Below, piece by piece: positions 54,084-62,139 of a stretch of 64,000 nucleotides of DNA. Location of the stretch: positions 1 to 64,000 of the forward strand of contig CAIUMD010000009.1 of the NCBI GenBank assembly GCA_903900155.1. The letters run 5' to 3'. Source of the stretch: an uncultured Caulobacterales bacterium. Lineage in GTDB: Bacteria; Pseudomonadota; Alphaproteobacteria; Caulobacterales; Caulobacteraceae. The stretch's first letter is position 1; each line of letters starts with the position of its first letter. Made by a program: the position numbers and the translations under genes. Under the pieces are notes generated by a model. That model saw only the letters and a list, made by a program, of their open reading frames with translations. It ran no database searches and was not told where the DNA came from.

Positions 54084-54274
54084 TCCCCTTCTCCTCTCGT
54101 CATCCGGACGGCCCATAGGGCCGATCCGCGACCCAGGGACCGACGCAACACAGCTACCGCGGGGTTCCCGGCTGAACGCCGAGATCCTGGCCTTCGCGAA
54201 AGCCTCCTGGACGGCGCGCGAGGGCGCTGCGCCACGCGGTGACGCGGCAGACGGTGGACGGGATCGTGACGTAT

Positions 54275-54378
54275 CCCCTCTCTTGCGGGAGAGGGTGGCC
54301 CACGAGGGGGTCTGGTGAGGGGTCGCGCCGCCCTATCGGACGCGCCTTTCCCCTCATCCGTCAGCTTCTCCCGCAAGG
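54275..54378. repeat. Palindromic intergenic repeat, family D
   Basis: About 104 bp with outer arms CCTCTCTTGCGGGAGAGGGTGG and the complementary CTTCTCCCGCAAGG end, and an inner GGTGAGGGG / CCCCTCA pair. It lies between convergent maoC and csbD genes. The 54084-54274 stretch before it contains no gene that I can support. Confidence 0.75.
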
Positions 54379-54389
54379 AAGAAGGAAAC

Positions 54390-54422
54390 AAAAAACGGCC
54401 GCCGGATCGCTCCGGCGGCCGC
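54390..54422 (-). terminator. Rho-independent terminator of csbD
   Basis: A 10-bp stem (CGGCCGCCGG, 54396-54405, with 54412-54421) and six-base loop, followed on the minus strand by TTTTTTG. It ends the csbD transcript 25 bp after its stop. Confidence 0.85.
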
Positions 54423-54445
54423 TTTCCTTAGTCGTAGCCTGGCGT

Positions 54446-54628
54446 TCAGTGCTTGATCGCGTCGCCGATCTTGTCCTGCACCTTGCCGACCTTGTTCTGG
54501 ACGTCGCCCTTGGCCTTCTGGACGGCGCCTTCGGCTTCGAGGCGTTCGTTGCCGGTGGCCTTGCCGACGGCTTCCTTGACGGCGCCGGCGCCCTTGTCGA
54601 TGGCGCCTTCAACACGATTGGTGCTCAT
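54446..54628 (-). CDS. CsbD-family stress protein
   Basis: A 60-residue hydrophilic protein with the CsbD pattern of repeated helices: GAIDKGAGAVKEAVGKATGNERLEAEGAVQKAKGD and a closing VQDKIGDAIK. AAGGAGCGAGC gives a strong ribosome-binding site. CsbD proteins accumulate under general stress; their molecular role is unknown. Flanked by its own terminator. Confidence 0.92.
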   Translation of the reverse strand: MSTNRVEGAIDKGAGAVKEAVGKATGNERLEAEGAVQKAKGDVQNKVGKVQDKIGDAIKH

Positions 54629-54705
54629 GAGCTCGCTCCTTGCTGTTTCGCATTATTGCGTTGCAGAAGAAACGGGCTGGGACCGCGCCGGGTTCCGGGA
54701 ATTTC

Positions 54706-55554
54706 CTAGTGTGAAGCGCCCATCGCCATGGCCGAGACCGCCACCGCGGGGATGGCCCCGGGGATGCTCTGCTCAGGCTTGGCCAGCCGCGCTTGCGTCA
54801 CCGGCGCGCCGGGGATCTTGTCCAGGATGGCCAGGGTTTCGCGGATGAACTTGGCGTGGGTGACGATGCCGATCTCCAGGCGCTCGCCCGACAGCTCGAC
54901 CTGCTGGGTCAAGAGGCCGGCCACGAACTGGACCTCCTGGCTCTCGGCCGCGCCCGGCCGGCGGCGCGCGCCCTCGGCCATGAACACCGGGCCGCCCGAA
55001 TTGCCGGGGAACACCGAGAAGTCCATCAGGAAGGTCGGGAAATTGGTCGCCGGGGCCAGCGGATAGCTGGCCACGCGGCCCGAGCGCAGGATCGGGAAGC
55101 CGGCCGGGTTGGCCGACAGACCCCGCGGGAAGCCCAGGGCCATCATCTCGTCGCCCGGACCCAGATTGTACTGGTTGAAGGTGTCGTCCTGGGCCAGGTA
55201 CTTGATCGGGATCGCCGCCTTGACGAACTCGGGCGGGGCCTCGACCACCATGGCCGCGACGTCGCGGGTGGGGTGCTTGGTCCACAGCGGATGGTCGCCG
55301 TCGCGGATCTTCAGGGTCTCGGGATCGAAGCGCCAGACGCCGCCGTCGCCCTCGATGCGATAACCGATCTTGGCCGACATCGACGGCATCTTCTCGAAGA
55401 CGTGGGCGGCGGTGATCAGGATGGTGCGCGGCTTGCCGTCCGGGGTGGGATCGGAAATCAGGAAGCCGGTGCCGACGGTGCGCGAACCGTCGCCAAGCGG
55501 TTGCTCAAGCTGAACCGTGGCCTTGATCAGGTCGACGGACAGATCCCACGCCAT
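54706..55554 (-). CDS. Trypsin-like serine protease (HtrA-like), no signal peptide
   Basis: A 282-residue chymotrypsin-fold protease. Catalytic triad candidates are His51 (ITAAHVF), Asp98 (TRDVAAMVV) and Ser186 (FPGNSGGPVF). There is no PDZ domain and no visible signal peptide, since the protein opens with MAWDLSVDLIKATVQLE; the hydrophobic stretch near the C terminus (AIPAVAVSAMAMG) is short. It may therefore act in the cytoplasm or be exported by another route. Divergent from oligopeptidase B, 132 bp away. Confidence 0.85.
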   Translation of the reverse strand: MAWDLSVDLIKATVQLEQPLGDGSRTVGTGFLISDPTPDGKPRTILITAAHVFEKMPSMSAKIGYRIEGDGGVWRFDPETLKIRDGDHPLWTKHPTRDVAAMVVEAPPEFVKAAIPIKYLAQDDTFNQYNLGPGDEMMALGFPRGLSANPAGFPILRSGRVASYPLAPATNFPTFLMDFSVFPGNSGGPVFMAEGARRRPGAAESQEVQFVAGLLTQQVELSGERLEIGIVTHAKFIRETLAILDKIPGAPVTQARLAKPEQSIPGAIPAVAVSAMAMGASH

Positions 55555-55686
55555 ATCGCCCCCTTGTTACGCTTAACTAGACTACTCGCCCGACTGCTGA
55601 GGGAATTTGACCACAGGATTCTCGCGCCGCAAGTTGTCGTTCTGCCGCACTTGCGCGTTGTGTCTGATTACGGGGGAAATTTACGC

Positions 55687-57873
55687 ATGGATCGTCGACG
55701 CCTGATGACGAGCGCGGCCGCAGCGCTTACGTCATCCTCCGCAATCTTGTCTGGAACAGCTTTCGGATCGCCTATGTCCGCGCAAAACGCCGCCCGCCCC
55801 ACGCCGCCGGTCGCCAAGAAGATTCCCAAGACCATCGAGCAGCTGGGACGCAGCCGCACCGACGACTATGCCTGGATGAAGGACGACAACTGGCAGAAGG
55901 TCCTGCGCGATCCGAGCCTGATCAAGGCCGACGTCAAGGAGCACCTGACCGCCGAGAACGCCTACACCAAGGCCATGCTGGCCTCCACCGAAGGCCTTCA
56001 AGAAAAAATGTTCGCGGAAATGAAGGGGCGCATCAAGGAAGATGACGCCTCGGCGCCCACGAAAGATGGCCCGTTTGACTATTACACGCGCTTCGAGAAG
56101 GGCGCGCAGCACCCGATCCACGCGCGGAAACCTCACGGTGGCGGTTCCGAAGAGATCCTGCTGGACGAGGAAGCCGAGTCGAAAGGCAAGGCCTTCTACA
56201 AGGTCGGGGCGGCCAGCCACTCGCCGGACCACAAGCTGTACGCCTATGCCGTCGACGCCCAGGGTTCGGAAGTCTACCGCATTCACATCAAGGATCTGGC
56301 GACTGGCCAGGTGCTGGAAAGCCCGGTGGAGAGCACCACAGGCGACTTCTGCTTCTCGCCCGACAGCCAGTGGCTGTACTGGACGTTCCGCGACGATAAC
56401 GGCCGTCCGGCCAAGATCTATCGCCGCCCGACCAAGGGCGCGGCCAAGGACGACGTGCTGATCTATGACGAACCGGACGAAGGCTTCTTCATCGGCGTCG
56501 GCGTCACCGCGTCGGAGAAGTACGTCGTCATTTCCTGCGGCAACCAGGAGACCAGCGAGGCGCTGATCATCCCGGCCGTCACGCCGACCGCGACGCCGGT
56601 GGTCTTCCATCCGCGCGAGGTGGGCGTCCGCTACGAGGTCGAGCACTGGAACGACCACTGGGTGGTGCGCACCAATGCCGACGGCGCGGTCGACTGGAAG
56701 CTGGTCACGGCCCCGGAAGGCTCCACCGGCAAGGCCAGCTGGAAAGATTGGATCGCCCACCAGCCGGGCCGCCTGATCTCCGGGACCATGGCCTTCAAGT
56801 CGTGGTTCGTGCGCCTGGAGAAGGTCGACGCCCTCAACCGCGTCACCGTCACCGCCGCGGATGGCGCCGAGCACGCCATCGCCTTCGACGAGGCCGCCTA
56901 CGCCCTCTCCCTGGAAGGCGGCTACGAGTACGACACCAATAATCTGCGCTTCGTCTACAACTCGATGACCACGCCCCGGCAGTGGTTCGACTACGACATG
57001 GCCTCGCGCCAGCGCACCCTGCGCAAGACCCAGGAAATCCCCTCGGGCCACGACCCGGCCCTGTATGAGACCCGCCGCCTGAACGCCAAGGCCAGCGACG
57101 GCGCCGACGTGCCGATCTTCATCCTGATGAAGAAGGGGACCAAGCTGGACGGCTCGGCGCCGCTGCTGCTCTACGGCTATGGCAGCTACGGCATCGCCAT
57201 GGAGCCCAGTTTCTCGATCCGGAACCTGTCGCTGGTGGACCGCGGCTGGATCTGGGCCACGGCCTGCCCGCGCGGCGGCTCGGAAAAGGGCTGGGGCTGG
57301 TTCCTGGACGGCAAGAAGTTCAAGAAGAAGAACACCTTCACCGACTTCATCGCCTGCGCCGAGCACCTGCATAAGGCCGGCTATGGCAAACCCGCCAATA
57401 CGGTCGCGTACGGCGGCTCGGCCGGCGGCCTCTTGATGGGCGCGATCACCAACATGCGGCCCGACCTCTTCGCCGGCATTATCGCCGCCGTGCCGTTCGT
57501 CGACGTGGTCAACACCATGAGCGACACCAGCCTGCCCCTGACCCCGCCCGAATGGCCCGAATGGGGCAATCCGCTGGAGGACAAGGCAGCCTACGACTAC
57601 ATCGCCAGCTACTCGCCGTATGACAATGTGGGGAAGAAGCCCTATCCGGCGATCCTGGCCACCGGCGGCCTCTCGGACCCCCGCGTCACCTATTGGGAGC
57701 CCGAGAAATGGGTCGCCAAGCTGCGCCCCGCCACGACCAGCGGCAATCCCGTGCTGCTGAAGATCAATATGGACGCCGGCCACGGCGGCGCGTCGGGACG
57801 CTTTGACTTCCTGAAGGAGATCGCCCTGGACTACGCCTTCGCGGTGTGGGCGGTGGACAAGGGTTGGAAGTAA
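55687..57873 (+). CDS. ptrB: Prolyl oligopeptidase family, oligopeptidase B-like
   Basis: Serine oligopeptidase (S9A) of 728 residues cleaving small peptides after Arg/Lys. MDRRRLMTSAAAALTSSSAIL is a twin-arginine-type signal, so it is probably periplasmic, unlike cytosolic E. coli PtrB. A beta-propeller (about residues 50-460) precedes the hydrolase domain: CPRGGSEKGWGWFLDGK, nucleophile Ser578 in YGGSAGG, Asp664 in GGLSDPRVTYWEP and His699 in AGHGG. The PRGG...LDGKKFKKKNTFTDFI block favours oligopeptidase B over true prolyl oligopeptidase. Confidence 0.9.
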   Translation: MDRRRLMTSAAAALTSSSAILSGTAFGSPMSAQNAARPTPPVAKKIPKTIEQLGRSRTDDYAWMKDDNWQKVLRDPSLIKADVKEHLTAENAYTKAMLASTEGLQEKMFAEMKGRIKEDDASAPTKDGPFDYYTRFEKGAQHPIHARKPHGGGSEEILLDEEAESKGKAFYKVGAASHSPDHKLYAYAVDAQGSEVYRIHIKDLATGQVLESPVESTTGDFCFSPDSQWLYWTFRDDNGRPAKIYRRPTKGAAKDDVLIYDEPDEGFFIGVGVTASEKYVVISCGNQETSEALIIPAVTPTATPVVFHPREVGVRYEVEHWNDHWVVRTNADGAVDWKLVTAPEGSTGKASWKDWIAHQPGRLISGTMAFKSWFVRLEKVDALNRVTVTAADGAEHAIAFDEAAYALSLEGGYEYDTNNLRFVYNSMTTPRQWFDYDMASRQRTLRKTQEIPSGHDPALYETRRLNAKASDGADVPIFILMKKGTKLDGSAPLLLYGYGSYGIAMEPSFSIRNLSLVDRGWIWATACPRGGSEKGWGWFLDGKKFKKKNTFTDFIACAEHLHKAGYGKPANTVAYGGSAGGLLMGAITNMRPDLFAGIIAAVPFVDVVNTMSDTSLPLTPPEWPEWGNPLEDKAAYDYIASYSPYDNVGKKPYPAILATGGLSDPRVTYWEPEKWVAKLRPATTSGNPVLLKINMDAGHGGASGRFDFLKEIALDYAFAVWAVDKGWK

Positions 57874-57880
57874 GCGCCCC

Positions 57881-57991
57881 TCCTCCCCCTCTGGGGGAGG
57901 TGTCGGCGAAGCCGACGGAGGGGGCTGCGCGGCCAACCTCCAGCTAGCCCCCTCCGGCCCTTCGGGCCACCTCCCCCGGAAGGGGGAGGAG
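57881..57991. repeat. Palindromic intergenic repeat, family C, copy 2
   Basis: About 111 bp matching the copy at 21070-21180: TCCTCCCCCTCTGGGGGAGG, then TGTCGGCGAAGCCGACGGAGG, mirrored by CCCCCTCCGG...CCACCTCCCCC. It lies between ptrB and the acetyltransferase gene, ending 12 bp before the latter's ATG. Confidence 0.85.
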
Positions 57992-58002
57992 AAAGTAGAG
58001 AC

Positions 58003-58554
58003 ATGCCCGTAGTCATCCGTCCCTCCACCGACGCCGACCTGCCGGCCATTACCGCCATCTATGCCTGGAACGTCCTGAACGGCCTGGGCACCTTCGAGGA
58101 AGTCCCGCCGGACCAGGCCGAGATGGCCCGCCGCCGCGCGGCCTTCCTCGATCGCGGCCTGCCCTATCTGGTCGCGGAGTTGGACGGCCAGGTGCTGGGC
58201 TATTGCTATGCCGGTCCCTTCCGCCTGCGCGCGGCCTATCGCTTCACGGTCGAGGACAGCGTCTATGTCTCGCCCGACGCGGTGGGAAAAGGCGTGGGAC
58301 GCGCCCTGCTGTCGGCCCTGATCTCGTCTTGTGAAGCTTTGGGCCTGCGACAAATGTGCGCAGTCATCGGCGACAGCGGCAACGCCGCCTCGATCGGCCT
58401 GCACGCCTCGCTAGGCTTTGAAAAAATGGGGATTTTCCCGAGCATGGGCCACAAGTTCGGCCGCTGGGTCGACCTGGTCTGGATGCAGCGTTCGCTGAAC
58501 GGCGGTGGCGAAACACCGCCCGACGCGCCGGGAATGCAACTTAGCGGCGTCTAG
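58003..58554 (+). CDS. GNAT-family N-acetyltransferase (phosphinothricin acetyltransferase-like)
   Basis: A 183-residue acetyl-CoA-dependent acetyltransferase of the Pat/Bar group. IRPSTDADLPAITAIYAWNVLNGLGTFEE is the typical N terminus; the acetyl-CoA loop is SVYVSPDAVGKGVGRALLSAL (Q/R-x-x-G-x-G/A variant GKGVGRA), and NAASIGLHASLGFEKMG the late-strand block. Homologues detoxify phosphinothricin or methionine sulfoximine; the native substrate is unknown. The repeat copy C2 immediately precedes it. Confidence 0.88.
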   Translation: MPVVIRPSTDADLPAITAIYAWNVLNGLGTFEEVPPDQAEMARRRAAFLDRGLPYLVAELDGQVLGYCYAGPFRLRAAYRFTVEDSVYVSPDAVGKGVGRALLSALISSCEALGLRQMCAVIGDSGNAASIGLHASLGFEKMGIFPSMGHKFGRWVDLVWMQRSLNGGGETPPDAPGMQLSGV

Positions 58555-58636
58555 CAATTGTAAAAGAACGTCATTCGAAACAAGGCTTAACCAGTCTCCC
58601 CTAGTCTACTTGGCGAGGGAAGGTTGGGGGCAGGTC

Positions 58637-60448
58637 TTGAAGGGCTCGAAGACTGAGGAGAAGCAGCGGACCAAGGTCGCGCTGATGCAGGCCTACGTGC
58701 CGATCGTGCGCGGCTACCTGCTCGCCACCTCGGTCTACTATGCGCTGATCAGTCTATCCCACCCCTTCTACGAGAAGGGCCTGGCCCTGGTCGTGCTGGA
58801 AGGCCTGGCGGTCGTCGCCTGTCTCTACGCTCTCGGCGCCTGGGCCGTTCTGCGCAAGGGCAAGATCATGGGCCTGCCGCTGGAAGCGATGGCCCTGGGC
58901 ATGAACGCCCTGTTCTTCATCAACACCATCGCCTACCAGACCCTGCATTTCGAGGCCCAGAAGTTGGTCTATTTCGTGCTGATGGCCCTGGTCTTCGCGA
59001 CCTCGGCCCCCAGCCGGCGGGTGGCCCTGATCAGCGCCACCACGGCCATCACCGGCCTGGTGATCATGACCCGCCAGACGCCCAAGGACCTGGTCAACCA
59101 GTTCCTGTATGTGGGCCTGGCCGGCGCTTTCGCCGCGGCGGGCATGTCGGCCCTGATGCGCGGCGTTGTCGGCCGCGAGGTGCGCGCGCGCCTGGCCAGC
59201 GAAGCCCTGAACGCCGAGCTCGAGCGTGAGCTGACCGAGAACCGCCGCCTGCGCACCGAAGCCCAGGACCTGGCCCTGACCGCCGAGACGGCCAACCGCG
59301 CCAAGACCGAGTTCCTGGCCACCATGAGCCACGAGATCCGTACGCCCCTGAACGGCGTGCTGGGCATGGCCCAGATCATGGCCGCCGGCGCGCTCGAGCC
59401 CGACCAGCGCCGCCGCCTGGACACCATCAGCGCCTCGGGCCAGTCGCTGCTCAACGTGATCAACGCCATCCTCGACATCTCCAAGATCGAGGCCGGCAAG
59501 ATGGACATCTCGCCCGCCCCGTTCGACCTGCCGATCCACCTGGACGCCCTGCGCCAGCTCTATGGCGGCCTGGCCCGCGACAAGGGCCTGGACTTCAGCC
59601 TGGAGGTCGCGCCGGGCGCGGCCGGCTGGCGCCTGGGCGACGCCGAGCGCCTGCGCCAGGTGCTGTCGAACCTGATCTCCAACGCCGTGAAGTTTACCGA
59701 GACCGGCGGCGTGCGGGTGATCGTCGAAGGCGACGCCGCCGGCATCAGCGCGCGCGTCATCGACACCGGTGTCGGCATCCCCGAGGCCCAGCGCGACCGC
59801 CTCTTCACCAAGTTCTCGCAACTGGACGGCTCCAGCACCCGCCGCGCCGGCGGCTCGGGCCTGGGCCTGGCGATCTGCAAGACCCTGGTCGAACTGATGG
59901 GCGGGACCATCGCCTATTCGCCCTCGCCTGAGGGCGGGGCCCGCTTCTCGATCGCCGTGCCGATGCCGGAAGTCGTCGCCGACATCCCCGCCGCCCCGGC
60001 CCTGGACATCGCCGCCCCCGAGATGGACGACGCGGCCGCGCCCAAGATCCTGGTGGTCGACGACAACCAGACGAACCGCGCCGTGCTGCTGACCCTGCTG
60101 CATCACCTGGGCGTCGACGGCCATTTCGCGGTCGACGGCCAGGAAGCCGTGGCGATGTGGGAGAAGGACCGCTGGGACGCGATCCTGATGGATGTGCACA
60201 TGCCGGTCATGGACGGCGTCCAGGCCAGCCAGGCCATCCGCGCCGGCGAGAAGCGCACCGGCCGCCCCCGCACCCCGATCATCGCCGTCACCGCCAGCGT
60301 CCTGACCCACGAACGTTCGCTCTATGCCGAGGCCGGCATGGACGCCCTGGTGCCCAAGCCCGTCGAGATCCCGCGCCTGGTCGAGGCCCTGGCCAAGGTG
60401 CTGTCGCTGGACGCGGTGGAGAACGTCGACACGCGGGGCGTGGCGTAG
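58637..60448 (+). CDS. Membrane hybrid histidine kinase
   Basis: Sensor kinase of about 603 residues. A TTG at 58637 ([10 protein letters not shown]) with a G-rich region upstream is my preferred start; an ATG at 58685 would shorten it by 16 residues. Five to six membrane helices (residues about 20-200) form a sensor without a periplasmic domain. A linker coiled coil (about 205-230) leads to the H-box [13 protein letters not shown] (His232), N-box NLISNAVKF, and G-boxes DTGVGIP and GGSGLGLAI. The C-terminal receiver has [11 protein letters not shown] and the phosphoacceptor Asp519 in LMDVHMP. No separate response regulator is nearby, so the signal may pass to a phosphotransfer protein. Confidence 0.92.
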   Translation: MKGSKTEEKQRTKVALMQAYVPIVRGYLLATSVYYALISLSHPFYEKGLALVVLEGLAVVACLYALGAWAVLRKGKIMGLPLEAMALGMNALFFINTIAYQTLHFEAQKLVYFVLMALVFATSAPSRRVALISATTAITGLVIMTRQTPKDLVNQFLYVGLAGAFAAAGMSALMRGVVGREVRARLASEALNAELERELTENRRLRTEAQDLALTAETANRAKTEFLATMSHEIRTPLNGVLGMAQIMAAGALEPDQRRRLDTISASGQSLLNVINAILDISKIEAGKMDISPAPFDLPIHLDALRQLYGGLARDKGLDFSLEVAPGAAGWRLGDAERLRQVLSNLISNAVKFTETGGVRVIVEGDAAGISARVIDTGVGIPEAQRDRLFTKFSQLDGSSTRRAGGSGLGLAICKTLVELMGGTIAYSPSPEGGARFSIAVPMPEVVADIPAAPALDIAAPEMDDAAAPKILVVDDNQTNRAVLLTLLHHLGVDGHFAVDGQEAVAMWEKDRWDAILMDVHMPVMDGVQASQAIRAGEKRTGRPRTPIIAVTASVLTHERSLYAEAGMDALVPKPVEIPRLVEALAKVLSLDAVENVDTRGVA

Positions 60449-60462
60449 GGTCCGAAACCTCG

Positions 60463-60538
60463 CCCTTCGACAGGCTCAGGATGAGGTTTCTACTGAGCCG
60501 CCGTCAAAAGTAGTCCTCATCCTGAGCTTGTCGAAGGA
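60463..60538. repeat. Palindromic intergenic repeat, family E
   Basis: Inverted arms CCCTTCGACAGGCTCAGGAT and its near-complement ATCCTGAGCTTGTCGAAGG are separated by about 30 bp. This CTTCGACA...TGTCGAAG sequence type recurs in many alphaproteobacterial genomes. It follows the kinase stop and faces the convergent mucR. Confidence 0.82.
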
Positions 60539-60567
60539 CGAGGACGGCCCCTCCCGGCCTCCAGGCA

Positions 60568-60600
60568 CAAAAAAGGGGACGCCCGCCGCGTCCCCCTTTC
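60568..60600. terminator. Bidirectional terminator, kinase / second mucR
   Basis: An eight-base stem (GGGGACGC 60575-60582 with GCGTCCCC 60588-60595) has six A residues on its left and CTTTCGCTTTT on its right. It can terminate both the minus-strand mucR transcript and the plus-strand kinase transcript. Confidence 0.85.
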
Positions 60601-60627
60601 GCTTTTCAGCGGGCTTTTAAGAGCCGA

Positions 60628-61059
60628 TCAGCCCTTGCGGCTGCGCGACGGCGCCTTGCCCTTGCGGCCACCCTGGCCCAGGCCCAGGGCCTTGGCCATC
60701 TGCGAGCGCGCTTCGCTGTAGGCGGGCGCGGTCGTCGGATAGTCGTTGGGCAGGCCCCACTTGGCCTTGTACTCGGCCACGGTCATGCCGTGGGTGGTCA
60801 GGTGGCGCTTCAGCGTCTTGTAGGGCTTGCCATCCTCGAAGCTGATCAGGGCTTCGGGGGTGATGCTCTTGCGAATTTGGGCCGGCGTGGCCTTGCTCAC
60901 GGCTTCGACGGTCGGCGCGGGCGGCGCGCCAATACCAGCCAGAGCATCGTGCGTAGCACGAATAAGCGCCGGAAGTTCCGAAACTGGCGTGACGTTATTG
61001 GCCACGTAGTTGGCCACGATTTCGGCGGTCAGCTCGATCAGGGTAGCCTTGTCTTCCAC
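60628..61059 (-). CDS. MucR/Ros-family zinc-finger regulator, second paralogue
   Basis: About 143 residues from a GTG at 61059 (EDKATLIELTAEIVANYVANN), which matches the other MucR start at 43512; TGGAG lies seven bases upstream. The zinc-finger block is ALISFEDGKPYKTLKRHLTTHGMTVAEYKAKWGLP. Note that here the expected first Cys of the finger (VCLEDGR in the paralogue) is Ser (ISFEDGK), so zinc binding may be altered or absent. The C terminus is basic (GQGGRKGKAPSRSRKG). It has a structured leader, described separately. Confidence 0.9.
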   Translation of the reverse strand: MEDKATLIELTAEIVANYVANNVTPVSELPALIRATHDALAGIGAPPAPTVEAVSKATPAQIRKSITPEALISFEDGKPYKTLKRHLTTHGMTVAEYKAKWGLPNDYPTTAPAYSEARSQMAKALGLGQGGRKGKAPSRSRKG

Positions 61060-61079
61060 GATACAACTCCATTCCCCTA

Positions 61080-61114
61080 GTGTTTTCGCAAATACACCCT
61101 CACCTCGAAAACAC
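61080..61114. promoter_or_regulatory. Inverted repeat in the leader of the second mucR
   Basis: Perfect nine-base arms GTGTTTTCG and CGAAAACAC are separated by 17 bases, and the inner end is 21 bp from the GTG start. It may be an operator (possibly autoregulatory) or a 5' UTR stem-loop. Confidence 0.6.
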
Positions 61115-61139
61115 AAGTAGTTCGGCCCCAGATTCCGGT

Positions 61140-61154
61140 TTAATTCGTGAATTA
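61140..61154. promoter_or_regulatory. Near-consensus CtrA-type box upstream of the second mucR
   Basis: TTAATTCGTGAATTA is TTAA-N7-ATTA, one base from the CtrA consensus, 81 bp before the mucR start. A GATTC (CcrM) site lies at 61131-61135 beside it. Confidence 0.45.
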
Positions 61155-61637
61155 CGGTAACAATTGACTGTCGTTGAGCCCGTTCAACGAGGCGAATTTT
61201 CGTCAACTATACCGCCGACAACGCTGTTATCAGGCGCTGATTCAGGCGCTAAACCCTTACGGGTGAACATCTATCTCGCAGCTGCGAACTTGACTTGTGG
61301 TTTAGCGACCACAAAATCACAAATACCGCATGCCGACGGATCGATGTGATCACGGTCGGGCAGCCGACACGCTTGTCGACTCGGTCATTGCTTATCTGCA
61401 CTTGAGATTGGAACGTTCGCAGCGAGAGATCACGGGCTCGGGGGCCGTTCATGACCAACTAGACGGTCAGACAGCCAAGCTTCACCAATGAGCCGCCCGC
61501 GACACTCTAAACGCCCATTGGAACCGCGAACTCCGATCGACCTGAAGACGACGCCCAGATAAAAGCTGAACTGCCGCGGCCACATGATAGAGCCCCGCCG
61601 ACGGCGGCCTATCTACTCTTGGATCTTAAGGAGGAGA
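61155..61637. other. Gene-poor region between the second mucR and tRNA-Gln
   Basis: About 480 bp in which I find no convincing gene. It holds a tandem 9-bp repeat (TCAGGCGCT at 61230-61238 and 61242-61250), a distant inverted pair CGCTAAACC (61247-61255) and GGTTTAGCG (61299-61307), and a GATTC at 61239. It is less GC-rich than average. A small RNA is possible but unproven. Confidence 0.45.
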
Positions 61638-61711
61638 TGGCTGGGGAACTAGGACTCGAACCTAGAATGACGGTACCAAAAACCGCAGTGTTACCATTAC
61701 ACCATTCCCCA
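61638..61711 (-). tRNA. tRNA-Gln (TTG anticodon)
   Basis: A 74-nt cloverleaf on the minus strand: acceptor TGGGGAA pairs with TTCCCCA, anticodon loop TTTTGGT (anticodon TTG), T-loop TTCGAGT, and an encoded GCCA end. Confidence 0.95.
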
Positions 61712-61876
61712 GCAGGAACGGCGAAACCCGTCAGGGCTCGGCGAGGCGGTGGAGATAGCCCACGACTCGGATCGATGCAACAGCGCATTTCAGAAGTTTT
61801 TTCGGGCCGTCACACGAACCTCAAAAAAGGCGCTTGCGCCCTCCGAAACCGCCCCCTATAAGGCCGGCCTCCAAGT

Positions 61877-61953
61877 CGGAGTGTGGCTCAGTCTGGTAGA
61901 GCACTGCGTTCGGGACGCAGGGGTCGCAGGTTCAAATCCTGCCACTCCGACCA
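61877..61953 (+). tRNA. tRNA-Pro (CGG anticodon)
   Basis: A 77-nt cloverleaf: acceptor CGGAGTG with CACTCCG, D-arm GCTC/GAGC, anticodon stem CTGCG/CGCAG around TTCGGGA (anticodon CGG), T-arm CGCAG/CTGCC-like around TTCAAAT, and an encoded ACCA end. Confidence 0.95.
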
Positions 61954-62139
61954 TTTCCTCCCCGCCAGCCAGAGGCGGGAAAACAGCCTGAAATTCATAA
62001 GCTTGGGCGCCGCGAAAGCGGCGGCGAGGCTTTGTGCGCGCCATCTGCGCGTGTTGCCGAGATTCGTTGCGCGCTCTTCATTTGGTTGCAACCCGAACAC
62101 CGGTTAGCTTGTTCCCCGGTTTCGCTAGCAGGACCTCCG

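Noticed and set aside
54110-54274. Possible small gene before repeat D
   Set aside because: Frames here end in or run through the palindromic repeat, and their translations reflect repeat sequence rather than a conserved protein.
61249-61458. 69-codon minus-strand frame upstream of the second mucR
   Set aside because: No good ribosome-binding site or recognisable domain, and it covers the short repeats; treated as non-coding.
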